This document shows, one piece after another, positions 1 through 8,917 of a DNA stretch of 64,000 nt. The notes under the pieces were generated by a model, which saw only the letters and a list, made by a program, of their open reading frames with translations, ran no database searches and had not been told where the DNA came from. Every line of letters begins with the position of its first letter. Positions within the stretch are counted from its first letter, which is position 1. The stretch is from an uncultured Lachnospiraceae bacterium (GTDB lineage: Bacteria; Bacillota; Clostridia; Lachnospirales; Lachnospiraceae), in assembly GCA_910589265.1 (NCBI GenBank), contig CAJUTQ010000081.1, positions 1-64,000 of the forward strand. Direction: 5' to 3'. The position numbers were made by a program, and so were the translations under genes.

Positions 1-91
1 ACTGCATGATTCCCTAAAATGCATTCATATGGGGTAAGGGGAATTATATCCTTTTTGGGGATTTTTCGCTTAAATTATTCTACAAAATAAA

Positions 92-137
92 GGGGCTGTG
101 AAGTTTGGAGTTTTCAACTCCTTTTTTTCACAGCCCC
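92..137. terminator. Strong hairpin at the 5' edge of a truncated gene
   Basis: An 11-bp perfect inverted repeat, GGGGCTGTGAA (92-102) and TTCACAGCCCC (127-137), encloses a second small hairpin, GGAGTT-ttc-AACTCC (107-121). A T-run lies inside the right arm. It looks like a rho-independent terminator of an upstream gene, or the end of an inserted element. The next gene's reading frame continues open through it. Bases 1-91 are AT-rich and show no gene. Confidence 0.6.
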
Positions 138-165
138 CTTTGTCAATGAACATGCCACAGAGGAT

Positions 166-816
166 ATGTTCGATTCTTTTAGAGATTCTCTTGACAGACT
201 TTGCAACATTGTAGATAAAGAAATAAAAAATATGTTCACTATAACAAATTCACCCATATGGTTTGCAGTATTTGATAAATTCAAAAAAACAAATATAGGA
301 GATTTACAATTCAAAGAATTTATAATATACATAAGTAATTCCATCGATCATTTAAAAGTGAATGGAAAATCTTTTATATCTATTTATAAAAGCAAAAGTA
401 CAAGAGATAGATCAGTAGTTATTCGTAAGGTGAAGGGACTTATACAATTGCTAGATGAATTTTTACATAGGAATGGATATGAAAGTATGGAGGAACCCAT
501 AGACGTAAAGACATTTCTTTCAAAACATGTTGGCATTACGAAGGAAAGTATAGAAAAGGACTTGGAGCTTTACAATGAAACATTAGACGATCTGGAGGAA
601 CATACCATTCGTCATGGGTCAACATTACTTGAAAAACAGAATCGCTTGTCTTTATTGGCAATGGTAGCCTATTCCTATAAAGAAGACATTGATCTTGATG
701 AATGGATGCTGGAATATGCAAGAAAAAACAATACCTATTTTCCAGATCAGAAGAAAAATTATTTCCATATGAGAGATGATTTACATCGGTTTCTAAAAAA
801 GAAAAAGAGGGCATAA
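166..816 (+). CDS. Hypothetical protein, probable C-terminal part of a larger protein
   Basis: Encodes 216 residues from ATG 166, but the frame is open from position 91, just after a TAA at 88-90, and the ATG has no well-spaced Shine-Dalgarno (AGAGG only 2 bases away). The product is helical, charged and soluble, without signal peptide or membrane segment, and ends in a Lys-rich tail. The pattern of the first 110 residues (NSPIWFAVFDKF, then a lysine-rich stretch and QLLDEFLH) reminds me of the C-terminal region of DUF262-family proteins, which are often nucleases of restriction-like systems. That is from memory and weak. The 5' part seems to have been lost at the hairpin at 92-137. It is followed 19 bases later by the MazG-like gene and may be cotranscribed with it. 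Confidence 0.5.
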   Translation: MFDSFRDSLDRLCNIVDKEIKNMFTITNSPIWFAVFDKFKKTNIGDLQFKEFIIYISNSIDHLKVNGKSFISIYKSKSTRDRSVVIRKVKGLIQLLDEFLHRNGYESMEEPIDVKTFLSKHVGITKESIEKDLELYNETLDDLEEHTIRHGSTLLEKQNRLSLLAMVAYSYKEDIDLDEWMLEYARKNNTYFPDQKKNYFHMRDDLHRFLKKKKRA

Positions 817-835
817 AAGGAGGAGAAAAAATAAG

Positions 836-1210
836 ATGAAAGGCATGGAATATCAAAAGGAGGCAATGAGAACAAATGATGGAAAGGCATCCTATCGCCT
901 AAGAGAAGCTCAAGAACATAAAAGGAACCTTGACCTTGGGGGCATTATAAATGCATGTCTTGGACTTTCTGGTGAAGTTGGAGAATTGAATGATCTTATA
1001 AAGAAGTGGATTTTTCACGAAAGAGAAGTGGATATGGAACATTTGAAAAAAGAATGTGGAGATATACTCTGGTATGTTGCCATGTTATGTCATTCTCTTC
1101 AATGGGATATGGATGAAATTATGAAGATGAACATTGATAAGCTAAAGGCCCGTTATCCAGAAGGATTTGATACTATTAAGGCGAATGATAGAGAGGAGAA
1201 GGATCTTTAG
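836..1210 (+). CDS. MazG-like nucleotide pyrophosphohydrolase
   Basis: A 124-residue all-alpha NTP pyrophosphohydrolase of the MazG/dUTPase superfamily. These enzymes hydrolyse (d)NTPs to monophosphates and pyrophosphate, often as house-cleaning of non-canonical nucleotides. The Mg-binding pattern is visible: EVGE at residues 47-50 and ECGD at 73-76, in the contexts LSGEVGELNDL and KKECGDILWYVAML. The length fits single-domain MazG-like proteins. ATG 836 was chosen over ATG 845 because AGGAGGAG (818-825) is correctly spaced for it. The exact substrate cannot be told from the sequence. Confidence 0.85.
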   Translation: MKGMEYQKEAMRTNDGKASYRLREAQEHKRNLDLGGIINACLGLSGEVGELNDLIKKWIFHEREVDMEHLKKECGDILWYVAMLCHSLQWDMDEIMKMNIDKLKARYPEGFDTIKANDREEKDL

Positions 1211-1267
1211 AAGGATTCCCTCCCATTTATGACGAAAAAAATATAAAAAGTGAAAAGGAGAAGAGCA

Positions 1268-1504
1268 TTGAAAACAGAAATCATCATAAAGCTGGATACT
1301 ATTGAAAATATAAAAAAATTTGCAAGTGCTGCAAATAAGTTTCACAGCGACATTGACATAATAAGGGGAAGATATATAATAGATGGAAAATCAATAGTAG
1401 GTATTTATGCTATGGGTGCAGAAAATCCAGTAATTGTAAGAATTAATAGTGATGATTATGCAGAAATTACCCGTTTTAACGAAATAATGGAAGAATTCAA
1501 GTGA
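1268..1504 (+). CDS. HPr-like protein lacking the phosphorylatable histidine
   Basis: A 78-residue protein with the HPr (PtsH) fold pattern: a beta strand (TEIIIKL), helix, strand, then the GKSIVGIYAMG region matching the Ser46 loop of HPr (Ser42 here). The PTS active-site segment GLHARPA with His15 is absent; the aligned stretch is ENIKKFASAA. It therefore should not pass phosphate from enzyme I. A regulatory, Crh-like role through the serine, or another role, is possible. The TTG start at 1268 was chosen because AAGGAG lies at 1255-1260; the upstream in-frame GTG at 1250 would overlap that site. It sits between the MazG-like gene and htpG. Confidence 0.75.
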   Translation: MKTEIIIKLDTIENIKKFASAANKFHSDIDIIRGRYIIDGKSIVGIYAMGAENPVIVRINSDDYAEITRFNEIMEEFK

Positions 1505-1544
1505 AATTTTGTGCATCATGTAGCAAAAAAGTATTCTGAAATTA

Positions 1545-1571
1545 TTAGCACTCGTATAAAATGAGTGCTAA
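1545..1571. promoter_or_regulatory. CIRCE operator (HrcA-binding) upstream of htpG
   Basis: TTAGCACTC (1545-1553), nine bases, then GAGTGCTAA (1563-1571): an exact match to the CIRCE inverted repeat. In Firmicutes HrcA binds it and represses chaperone genes until heat stress. It lies just upstream of the likely htpG -35 box. Confidence 0.97.
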
Positions 1572-1578
1572 TTTTTTC

Positions 1579-1610
1579 TTGACTTTTTTTCACAGGGGTA
1601 TTAATATAAT
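1579..1610 (+). promoter_or_regulatory. Probable htpG promoter
   Basis: TTGACT at 1579-1584 is a good -35 box. The -10 lies within TTAATATAAT at 1601-1610; TTAATA (1601-1606) gives a 16-base spacer and TATAAT (1605-1610) a 20-base spacer, so the exact -10 is uncertain. CIRCE ends 7 bases upstream, placing HrcA against the polymerase. Confidence 0.65.
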
Positions 1611-1645
1611 TCTTGAGCAAAGAAAAAGAAGAGGAAGTGATTAAA

Positions 1646-3748
1646 ATGGCTAATAAACATGGAAATTTATCAATTCATAGTGACAACATATTCCCTATTA
1701 TTAAAAAATGGTTGTATTCGGATCATGACATTTTCTACAGGGAGCTTATATCTAATGGATGCGACGCTATTACAAAATTGAAGAAACTGGATATGATGGG
1801 AGAGTATTCCCTGCCCCAAGATTATGAAAGCAAAATCCAGATCATTGTAAATCCAGAGGAAAAAACATTAAAATTTATTGATAATGGGCTGGGAATGACC
1901 GCCGAAGAGGTAGAAGAATATATTAATCAAATTGCCTTTTCTGGAGCTTCTGACTTTTTAGAGAAGTATAAGGATAAAACAAATGAAGATCAGATTATTG
2001 GACATTTTGGATTAGGATTTTATTCTGCCTTTATGGTTGCCGATGAGGTACACATTGATTCTCTGTCTTATAAAGAAGGAGCAGTTCCTGTACATTGGGA
2101 ATGCGACGGGGGAACAGAATATGATATGAGGGATGGAGAACGAAAGGAAATAGGTACTGAAATCACCTTATTTATCAATGAAGACAGCTTGAAGTTTTGC
2201 AATGAATATGAGGCAAGGGAAGTTGTAAAAAAATACTGCTCTTTTATGCCTGTTGAAATATTTTTGACAAAGGCAAACGCTGAACCAGAGTATGAGACTA
2301 TTTTACCTGAGGAGAAGACAGAAAAAGACACAGTCATAGAGACGATTATTGAAGAGGCGAAGACAGAAGAAAAGGAAAATGAACAGGGAGAGAAAGAAAT
2401 CGTTGAAATTTCTCCTAGAAGGGAAAAACTAAAAATATTAAAAAGACCAGTTCCCATAAATGAGATCCATCCTTTATGGACAAAACATCCCAATGACTGC
2501 ACGAAAGAAGAGTACTTGGAATTTTACCGGAAAGTCTTTTTAGATTACAAAGAACCTTTATTCTGGATCCACCTGAATATGGATTATCCCTTCCATTTAA
2601 AAGGTATTTTATACTTTCCCAAAATTAATATGGAGTATGATTCTATTGAAGGAAAGATAAAGTTATACAATAATCAAGTATTTATTGCGGACAATATAAA
2701 GGAAGTTATCCCAGAATTTTTAATGCTGTTAAAAGGAGTGATTGATTGTCCAGATCTACCTTTGAATGTTTCCAGAAGCGCTTTACAAAATGACGGATTT
2801 GTCAATAAGATTTCGGAGTATATTTCAAAAAAAGTTGGGGACAAGCTCTCAGGAATGTGTAAGACAGAGAGAGAAGAATATGAGAAATACTGGGATGACA
2901 TAAGCCCCTTTATTAAGTTTGGATGTTTAAAAGATGATAAATTCTGTGAGAAAATGACAGATTATATTTTGTTTAAAAACTTAGAGGGGAAATATTTAGC
3001 TCTTCCTGAATGTTTAGAAGTAGATAAAACCGATGTAGAAAAAATAACGGCTTCAGACGCTGAGACAGGGGAAACTGTGGAAGGGGAAGTAGTTGATGAG
3101 AAGGATGAGGAGAAGAAAGAGGAAAAAGAGCCAAAGACCATTTATTATGTAACGGATCAACAGCAGCAAAGCCAGTATATTCGTTTGTTTAAAGAGCAGG
3201 GAATGGATGCAGTTATTTTAACTCATAATATTGATCAGCCTTTTATATCCCAGTTAGAATCTAAAAACGAAGGAATTAAATTCCAAAGAATAGACGCAGA
3301 CTTAACAGATTCCTTAAAAGAAGAAGGGGAAGATGAAGAAGAATTAAAGAATTCTACAGAGGAGCTGACCCAAGTGTTTCGTAAGGCTCTGGGCAAGGAA
3401 AAGCTGGAAGTGAAAGTAGAGAGGTTGAAAAATGCGGAGATTTCTTCCATGATTACCTTATCAGAAGAGAGCAGAAGAATGCAGGATATGATGAAAATGT
3501 ATACAATGCCTGGTATGGATCATGATCTTTTTGGAGGAGAGAGTGGAACAACCTTAATCTTAAATGGAAACAATGAGCTTGTCCAATATATATTAAAAGA
3601 AAAAGAGGGAGAGAATGTTCCTATGATTTGTGAACAGCTTTATGACTTGGCCATGCTTTCCCATGCTCCTTTAAAACCAGAAGAAATGACGAAATTTATA
3701 TCTCGTTCTAATAAGATAATGGTTATGCTTACAAAAGAAAAAGAATAA
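1646..3748 (+). CDS. htpG: Molecular chaperone HtpG (Hsp90)
   Basis: A 700-residue ATP-dependent Hsp90 chaperone of the cytosol. The GHKL ATPase domain is N-terminal, with YRELISNGCDA, the nucleotide-binding DNGLGMTAEE and the lid segment GHFGLGFYSAFMV. A middle domain follows (DYPFHLKGILYFP, LPLNVSRSALQ), then a C-terminal dimerisation domain. It is about 75 residues longer than the E. coli protein because of two Glu/Lys-rich insertions, near residues 215-260 and 470-510. The ATG at 1646 was chosen because GAGGAAG (1631-1637) precedes it and MANKHGNLSIHSDNIF is a typical HtpG start; the longer frame from TTG 1613 would run through the ribosome site. CIRCE upstream indicates heat-shock control by HrcA. 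Confidence 0.97.
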   Translation: MANKHGNLSIHSDNIFPIIKKWLYSDHDIFYRELISNGCDAITKLKKLDMMGEYSLPQDYESKIQIIVNPEEKTLKFIDNGLGMTAEEVEEYINQIAFSGASDFLEKYKDKTNEDQIIGHFGLGFYSAFMVADEVHIDSLSYKEGAVPVHWECDGGTEYDMRDGERKEIGTEITLFINEDSLKFCNEYEAREVVKKYCSFMPVEIFLTKANAEPEYETILPEEKTEKDTVIETIIEEAKTEEKENEQGEKEIVEISPRREKLKILKRPVPINEIHPLWTKHPNDCTKEEYLEFYRKVFLDYKEPLFWIHLNMDYPFHLKGILYFPKINMEYDSIEGKIKLYNNQVFIADNIKEVIPEFLMLLKGVIDCPDLPLNVSRSALQNDGFVNKISEYISKKVGDKLSGMCKTEREEYEKYWDDISPFIKFGCLKDDKFCEKMTDYILFKNLEGKYLALPECLEVDKTDVEKITASDAETGETVEGEVVDEKDEEKKEEKEPKTIYYVTDQQQQSQYIRLFKEQGMDAVILTHNIDQPFISQLESKNEGIKFQRIDADLTDSLKEEGEDEEELKNSTEELTQVFRKALGKEKLEVKVERLKNAEISSMITLSEESRRMQDMMKMYTMPGMDHDLFGGESGTTLILNGNNELVQYILKEKEGENVPMICEQLYDLAMLSHAPLKPEEMTKFISRSNKIMVMLTKEKE

Positions 3749-3767
3749 AATATTGTTTTACAGGAAA

Positions 3768-3818
3768 GGGCGCTGCTCTTGTCATGGAAGAATAGGAATC
3801 ATGACAGAAGCAGCGCCC
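3768..3818. terminator. Bidirectional terminator between htpG and the PBP gene
   Basis: GGGCGCTGCT (3768-3777) pairs with AGCAGCGCCC (3809-3818), and the inner TGTCATG pairs with CATGACA. It stands between the converging htpG and pbp genes and can serve both. The T-runs are short on either side. Confidence 0.8.
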
Positions 3819-3847
3819 TGTTAGTATTTTGTAAAATGAGTTATTGC

Positions 3848-6523
3848 TTACGGTGTAGGTGTAGGCGTAGGAATTGTTCCTTCAGGAGTAGGGGTAACGG
3901 TCTGAGGCACCTGTGGTATAGTGGGCAGAGGGGTTCCTGGAAGAATAGGGATTGTATTTGTATTTGGATCAATCTGGCCTGGTATAGTTGGTATAGTGGT
4001 AGGATCAAAGAGAGGAACGCCGTTAGCATAGCTATGGGGACAATATCCGGCAGTTGCCAAATCCGCACCTAAGGGATTGATGGTAATACTTCCCTCTACT
4101 CGGTAAGGGCAGGTTTCCGAAGCCCGAAGCCCAGTAAGAGAACAGACGAAGCCACTAATATGGCTGTCGCAAGTTTCCGTAGGCTCTGTTCCAGTGGCAA
4201 AATATTCTGATATAGTGCTGCCATCCAACATACAAGTAGCTCCTGCCAATTTTCCACTTTTCCTACAGACAGTAGCTGTTGTAATATCCTTTGGTGTAGT
4301 AAAGCTTTTATGTTCAAGTCCTTCATGGATTTGAGACATAACATTTTTCCATAATGTTTTTGCAAGATTTTTGTCAGAGCCAGTGAGCTTATAATTGTTA
4401 TCATACCCAGCCCAGGTTGTAGCAGTGTAATAGGGAGTGTATCCAGAAAACCAGACGTCATTGTAATCGGATGTGGTACCTGTTTTTCCTGCAATGGGCA
4501 TATTTCCAAAGTTGACACTTCCCCCTGTTCCTTTTGTGACAACGTCTTCCATAGCGCTTGTGAGAAGGTAGGCTGTTGTTTCTTTAATAACCTGCCTTGT
4601 TTGAGGCTCGTTTTCAATGAGAACGTCTCCATTATGATCTAAAATCTTTGTATAAAAAAGAGGTTTTGTGTAAGTACCCATGTTGGCAATGGCCCCATAA
4701 GCAGCATTAAGCTCTAGATTGGTAACGCCATCCGTAATGCCTCCCAAAGCCAAAGACTGAGTAATATCAGAGACAACTCGATTGTCTGATTGCACTCTTT
4801 TGGAGACTAAGGTTGTAAAACCAAAGTTTTGCAAATAATCAAAGCCAAGCTGAGGGGTTATATCTGTTAAAGTTTTCACGGCAATAATATTTAAAGATTG
4901 TTCAATAGCATAACGGAGGGTACAAGGACCTTTATAGCCGCTGGAATACCAGTTGGATACAGGACGGCCGTTGGCATAATTAAAGGGCTCATCAATTTTC
5001 ACAGTGGCCAGTGTCATGCCGGCGCTGTCTAAGGCAGGGGCATATGTGGACACTACTTTAAAGGTAGAGCCAGGCTGCCTTGTAGTATTGGTAGCTCTAT
5101 TTAATGTAAGGCTTGCCTCCTTTGTTCCCCTTCCTCCAACAATGGCAACTACATGGCCAGTGGACTGATCCATGACAGTGATAGAAGCCTGGGGCTGGGG
5201 AGTTAAGGTCACTTTTTCTGCAATAAAGAGATCCGTATCTTCCATGACAAAAGATTTATAGGCTTCAATTTCTTCCATGGCGGCTTCTTTCGATGAAAAA
5301 AGAAGACTATTGCCATAAGACTTAATATTTTTTTTATCTTTGTAATACTTATCCATCATTTGGGTGCTGAAATTTTCCTGCTCTCCCTCTTTTGTTTCGA
5401 TACTCAGCTCATATTCTAAAAGCCATTGGCAGCTTGGAAAATTCTCTTCGTTAAGCATTACTTCATCACAGATTCTCTGGATCTTTGGATCCTGGGTCGT
5501 ATAAATGGACAGACCCCCGCTAAATAATGTATTGTATGCCTGAGTATAGGCGTAGCCTTTAATATCTTGAAGATCTTGAATTACTTGTTCTGTCAGTTCA
5601 TCTACAAAATATGTATAGATGGAACTTTCCTCATTTTCCTCATTGACATTTTTAATCCGGCTGTATACGTCATCTTCTATAGCTTCTTCATAGGCGCCTT
5701 GGGTAATATATCCCTGATCCAACATATTAGAAAGAACTTTGGAGCGTCTTTTTTCATTTTCCTCAGGATGGGTAATAGGGTTATACTTTGCAGGATTTTG
5801 AGTGATGGCTGCAATAACGGCACATTCAGAGAGGGTCAAATCGGAGACCGATTTATTAAAATAACGCAAAGATGCTGTCTGGACTCCTAAGGTGTTTTGC
5901 CCTAAGTTAATAGTATTCATGTATTTTTCTAATATGAGGTCTTTATTCTGAACAGTTTTTTCTACCTCAATGGCCAGGTACTGTTCTTGAATCTTTCTCT
6001 TTAAACGTTCCGCAAAGGTGGATTCATCGGGCCAGCCTTTGAATACGTTATTTTTCAAAAGCTGCTGGGTAATGGTGCTGGCCCCTTCTGTAAATCTTCC
6101 CCCATTTCTTAAGCCTACAAAGGCTGCCCGCACAATACCTTTAATATCAATTCCATTATGTTCATAAAACCGTTCATCCTCTATGGCCACAAAGGCATGC
6201 TGCAGATCTAGGGGAATCTTTTCAATAGTCTGATACTTTCTATTGGAGTCAGCGGCAACTAAGGTAGTTATCTGATTTCCTTCCGAATCATATACAGCTG
6301 TAGAAAAACCAGAAGGATCTAAATCCAACACAGAAAGTTCTGGTGAAGAATCCAGCACTCCTTTAAAGAGACCTACGCCAGCACATAATCCCACAACTCC
6401 AACTGTCAGGATACCTAATAAGATGATTTTAAATGCTGTTATTCCTAACATTTTGGCAATTTTTGTTGACCGGGAAGTCAGTGACTGTTGCCGCCTTCGG
6501 ACGCCTTTTTTTCCATAATTCAT
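3848..6523 (-). CDS. Class A penicillin-binding protein (transglycosylase/transpeptidase)
   Basis: An 891-residue bifunctional PBP1a-type enzyme that polymerises lipid II glycan and crosslinks stem peptides at the outer membrane face. Order of domains: a basic cytoplasmic tail, one membrane segment (about residues 30-53), a GT51 glycosyltransferase with EDERFYEHNG (about 114-123) and STITQQLLKNNVF (about 147-160), then a transpeptidase with STFK (Ser486), an SLN motif, and KTGTT (Lys680). The end is a Pro/Thr-rich low-complexity tail (PTPEGTIPTPTPTP), probably wall-spanning. The ATG at 6523 was chosen because GGAGG lies 5 bases before it; the longer frame from 6607 has no ribosome site. It is a single gene facing htpG. 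Confidence 0.95.
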   Translation of the reverse strand: MNYGKKGVRRRQQSLTSRSTKIAKMLGITAFKIILLGILTVGVVGLCAGVGLFKGVLDSSPELSVLDLDPSGFSTAVYDSEGNQITTLVAADSNRKYQTIEKIPLDLQHAFVAIEDERFYEHNGIDIKGIVRAAFVGLRNGGRFTEGASTITQQLLKNNVFKGWPDESTFAERLKRKIQEQYLAIEVEKTVQNKDLILEKYMNTINLGQNTLGVQTASLRYFNKSVSDLTLSECAVIAAITQNPAKYNPITHPEENEKRRSKVLSNMLDQGYITQGAYEEAIEDDVYSRIKNVNEENEESSIYTYFVDELTEQVIQDLQDIKGYAYTQAYNTLFSGGLSIYTTQDPKIQRICDEVMLNEENFPSCQWLLEYELSIETKEGEQENFSTQMMDKYYKDKKNIKSYGNSLLFSSKEAAMEEIEAYKSFVMEDTDLFIAEKVTLTPQPQASITVMDQSTGHVVAIVGGRGTKEASLTLNRATNTTRQPGSTFKVVSTYAPALDSAGMTLATVKIDEPFNYANGRPVSNWYSSGYKGPCTLRYAIEQSLNIIAVKTLTDITPQLGFDYLQNFGFTTLVSKRVQSDNRVVSDITQSLALGGITDGVTNLELNAAYGAIANMGTYTKPLFYTKILDHNGDVLIENEPQTRQVIKETTAYLLTSAMEDVVTKGTGGSVNFGNMPIAGKTGTTSDYNDVWFSGYTPYYTATTWAGYDNNYKLTGSDKNLAKTLWKNVMSQIHEGLEHKSFTTPKDITTATVCRKSGKLAGATCMLDGSTISEYFATGTEPTETCDSHISGFVCSLTGLRASETCPYRVEGSITINPLGADLATAGYCPHSYANGVPLFDPTTIPTIPGQIDPNTNTIPILPGTPLPTIPQVPQTVTPTPEGTIPTPTPTP

Positions 6524-6682
6524 ATTATCCTCCATTCTTGCACAGCGTATTTTGTATGTTGTCTCATAGAAGAAAGGTGCATAAGACATAACACTTATAC
6601 GATGCATAAAATATTGACTTCATAAAATATTTCTCTTTATTCCGCCTTCAGTGGCGCAAGGAATGTAGTGAATGTTTAACCT

Positions 6683-6691
6683 ATTATAGCA
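6683..6691 (-). promoter_or_regulatory. Extended -10 promoter of the PBP gene
   Basis: On the minus strand TGC-TATAAT (TATAAT at 6688-6683) forms an extended -10 about 160 bases before the PBP start. The -35 (TTTATT) is weak. The rest of the 6524-6923 gap holds only AT-rich sequence and the yigZ promoter. Confidence 0.5.
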
Positions 6692-6859
6692 AAAAACAGC
6701 TTCTAAATAAAGAAAAACTTCTTTAACCTTCTATCATCATAGAATAAATGTTCTTGTTCACATCTAAGTTCCCACAAGAAGGAACCATACTCTTTGTCTT
6801 TAGAATTGGCTGTTTTTCAAGATTTATTCCCTTTCAAAGACAAGCTTTTTGAACATGAC

Positions 6860-6888
6860 TTGAAACTAGGTAGGAGCCATGGTAAAAT
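6860..6888 (+). promoter_or_regulatory. Promoter of yigZ-mgtE
   Basis: TTGAAA (6860-6865), a 17-base spacer, and TAAAAT (6883-6888), about 35 bases before the yigZ start. Confidence 0.65.
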
Positions 6889-6923
6889 AACAGGAAATAG
6901 AAAGGGATAAAGGCAGGCAGAAG

Positions 6924-7604
6924 ATGGAAAGATACATATATGAAGGCAGTCAGACAGAGATTATTGAAAAAAAGTCCAGGTTTATTGCGGCAATTGCTTC
7001 TGTAAGGACAAAGGAAGAGGCGGCTGCCTTCATAGAAGAGAGAAAAAAACAGTATTGGGATGCATCCCACCATTGTTCTGCCTTTATAATAGGCAGCAAT
7101 CCAGAAATAACGAGATGCAGCGATGACAAAGAGCCTTCAGGGACAGGGGGAAGGCCTATGCTGGAAGTGTTAAAGAAGGAGTGTATCAAAGATGTTGTGG
7201 CTGTTGTCACAAGATATTTTGGGGGAACCCTTCTTGGGACAGGAGGGCTGGCCAGAGCTTATGCCAGGGCGGTAAAAGAAGGATTAAACTTGTGCAAAGT
7301 CATAGAGAGACAAGAAGGCATCCAGATCCTTATACAGGCAGACTATGGAGAGGTGGGAAAGCTGCAGCATGTATTGGGGAAGAGGGGCTATCTTATATTG
7401 GAAGCAGTGTATAGGGATATGGTATCTTTCCAAATATTAGTTCCAGAGAAAGAAAAAAATAAATGGAAGGAAGAGCTGCTAAATGCTGTCAATGGAAAGA
7501 TAGAAATCGGAGAGGAAAGACAAGTCCTTTACGCAAAGGCAGACAGAGACATTTTGCTGTATGATGGAGGAGAAGAACAATGGAAAAAATACGACAATTC
7601 ATAG
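6924..7604 (+). CDS. YigZ/IMPACT family protein
   Basis: A 226-residue protein of the UPF0029/IMPACT family (YigZ in E. coli, YvyE in B. subtilis). Members are linked to translation or stress regulation, but the biochemical function is not settled. Conserved motifs are KKSRFIAAIASV at the N-terminus, the DDKEPSGTGGRPML loop and VVVTRYFGGTLLGTGGLARAY. The C-terminal part (about 140-226) is a second small alpha/beta domain as usual in the family. Its last 25 bases overlap mgtE in another frame, which points to translational coupling. Confidence 0.9.
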   Translation: MERYIYEGSQTEIIEKKSRFIAAIASVRTKEEAAAFIEERKKQYWDASHHCSAFIIGSNPEITRCSDDKEPSGTGGRPMLEVLKKECIKDVVAVVTRYFGGTLLGTGGLARAYARAVKEGLNLCKVIERQEGIQILIQADYGEVGKLQHVLGKRGYLILEAVYRDMVSFQILVPEKEKNKWKEELLNAVNGKIEIGEERQVLYAKADRDILLYDGGEEQWKKYDNS

Positions 7605-8917
7605 AGAGCAAACAATATACTCTTCTTCGCAAGGAGCTGACAGAATACAATCATGCAGATATTGCAGAGCTTTTAGAGGAGCTTCCAAAGGAGGAAGCCT
7701 TTCAGATTTTCCGTCTGCTGCCAAAGGATATGGCAGCAGATGTCTTTTCCTATCTTCCTATTGACTTAGAACAAATGGTCATCATCTCTTTGACAGATAG
7801 GGAGGCGGCAAATATTGTAGATAATCTCATGGCAGACGATGCCACAGATTTAATGGAAGAAATGCCTTCCAACGTAGTCAAACGTCTGTTAGGGAATGCC
7901 AGCCAGGAGGCAAGGAGAGCCATTAATCATCTCCTTCAATATCCAGAAGACTCTGCGGGCAGTATTATGACTGTAGAATTCGTAGATCTTAAGGAGAGCC
8001 TAACAGTATCCCAGGCCATTGATAAAATAAGAAAAATTGGCTTAGATAAGGAAACAATCAATATTTGTTATGTACTGGATAAGAGGAGATGTCTTATTGG
8101 AACCGTTGCCCTTAGATACCTCCTCATTAGCGAGCCAGACGCTGTCATTGGGGATATTATGAATGACAAAGTCATATCGATACAAACATTGATGGATCAG
8201 GAGGAAGTGGCAGATATTTTCCAGAAATATGATTTTACAGCAATGCCTGTTGTAGATAAGGAAAACCGTCTAGTGGGGATTATTACTGTAGATGACGTAG
8301 TAGACATTATGCGGGAGGAGGCCACAGAAGACATTGAAAAGATGGCAGCTATTGTCCCGACAGACAAACCGTATATGAAGACAGGGGTGTTTGAGACATG
8401 GAAGAAAAGAATTCCCTGGCTTTTGCTTTTAATGATCTCTGCCACCTTTACAGGGCAAATTATTTCTTATTATGAAAATGCATTGGGCACTTATGTGATT
8501 TTAACAGCTTTTATTCCCATGCTCATGGACAGCGGAGGGAATGCAGGAGGGCAGGCTTCGGTTACAATTATCCGGGGAATCTCTTTAAATGAAATTGCCT
8601 TTTCCGATATTTTTCAGATTATTTGGAAAGAAATTCGAGTTGCTGCTGCTTGCGGCATAACTCTAGGAGCTGCCACCTTCTGTAAGCTTATGTTCTTTGA
8701 CAGAGTCAGCCTAACCATTGCCTCTGTTGTATGTTTCACCTTGGTTGTCACCATATTCATTGCAAAAGTAGTAGGATGCACCCTTCCCATGCTGGCCAAA
8801 AAAGTTGGATTTGATCCAGCGGTTATGGCCAGTCCTTTTATTACTACTATTGTGGATGCCCTTTCTCTCATTGTGTATTTCCAATTTGCCACCCACTTAC
8901 TCCGTATAAAGACTTAG
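7580..8917 (+). CDS. mgtE: Magnesium transporter MgtE
   Basis: A 445-residue Mg2+ channel/transporter. The N-terminal helical superhelix domain (about 1-125) is followed by a pair of CBS domains (about 130-250; IGTVALRYLL and LVGIITVDDVVDIM lie in them) that sense intracellular Mg2+. Five membrane helices complete the C-terminus. The pore signature appears as MLMDSGGNAGGQASVTIIRG. Length and order match family norms. GGAGGAGAAG precedes the ATG within the end of yigZ. A strong hairpin terminator stands about 150 bases downstream. Confidence 0.96.
   Translation: MEKIRQFIESKQYTLLRKELTEYNHADIAELLEELPKEEAFQIFRLLPKDMAADVFSYLPIDLEQMVIISLTDREAANIVDNLMADDATDLMEEMPSNVVKRLLGNASQEARRAINHLLQYPEDSAGSIMTVEFVDLKESLTVSQAIDKIRKIGLDKETINICYVLDKRRCLIGTVALRYLLISEPDAVIGDIMNDKVISIQTLMDQEEVADIFQKYDFTAMPVVDKENRLVGIITVDDVVDIMREEATEDIEKMAAIVPTDKPYMKTGVFETWKKRIPWLLLLMISATFTGQIISYYENALGTYVILTAFIPMLMDSGGNAGGQASVTIIRGISLNEIAFSDIFQIIWKEIRVAAACGITLGAATFCKLMFFDRVSLTIASVVCFTLVVTIFIAKVVGCTLPMLAKKVGFDPAVMASPFITTIVDALSLIVYFQFATHLLRIKT

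Noticed and set aside
2068..2502. 144-residue Ser/Phe-rich minus-strand ORF
   Set aside because: Shadow of the Glu/Lys-rich insertion of htpG.
4096..4632. 178-residue minus-strand ORF
   Set aside because: It lies in another frame inside the PBP gene, which has intact catalytic motifs through this stretch; no ribosome site.
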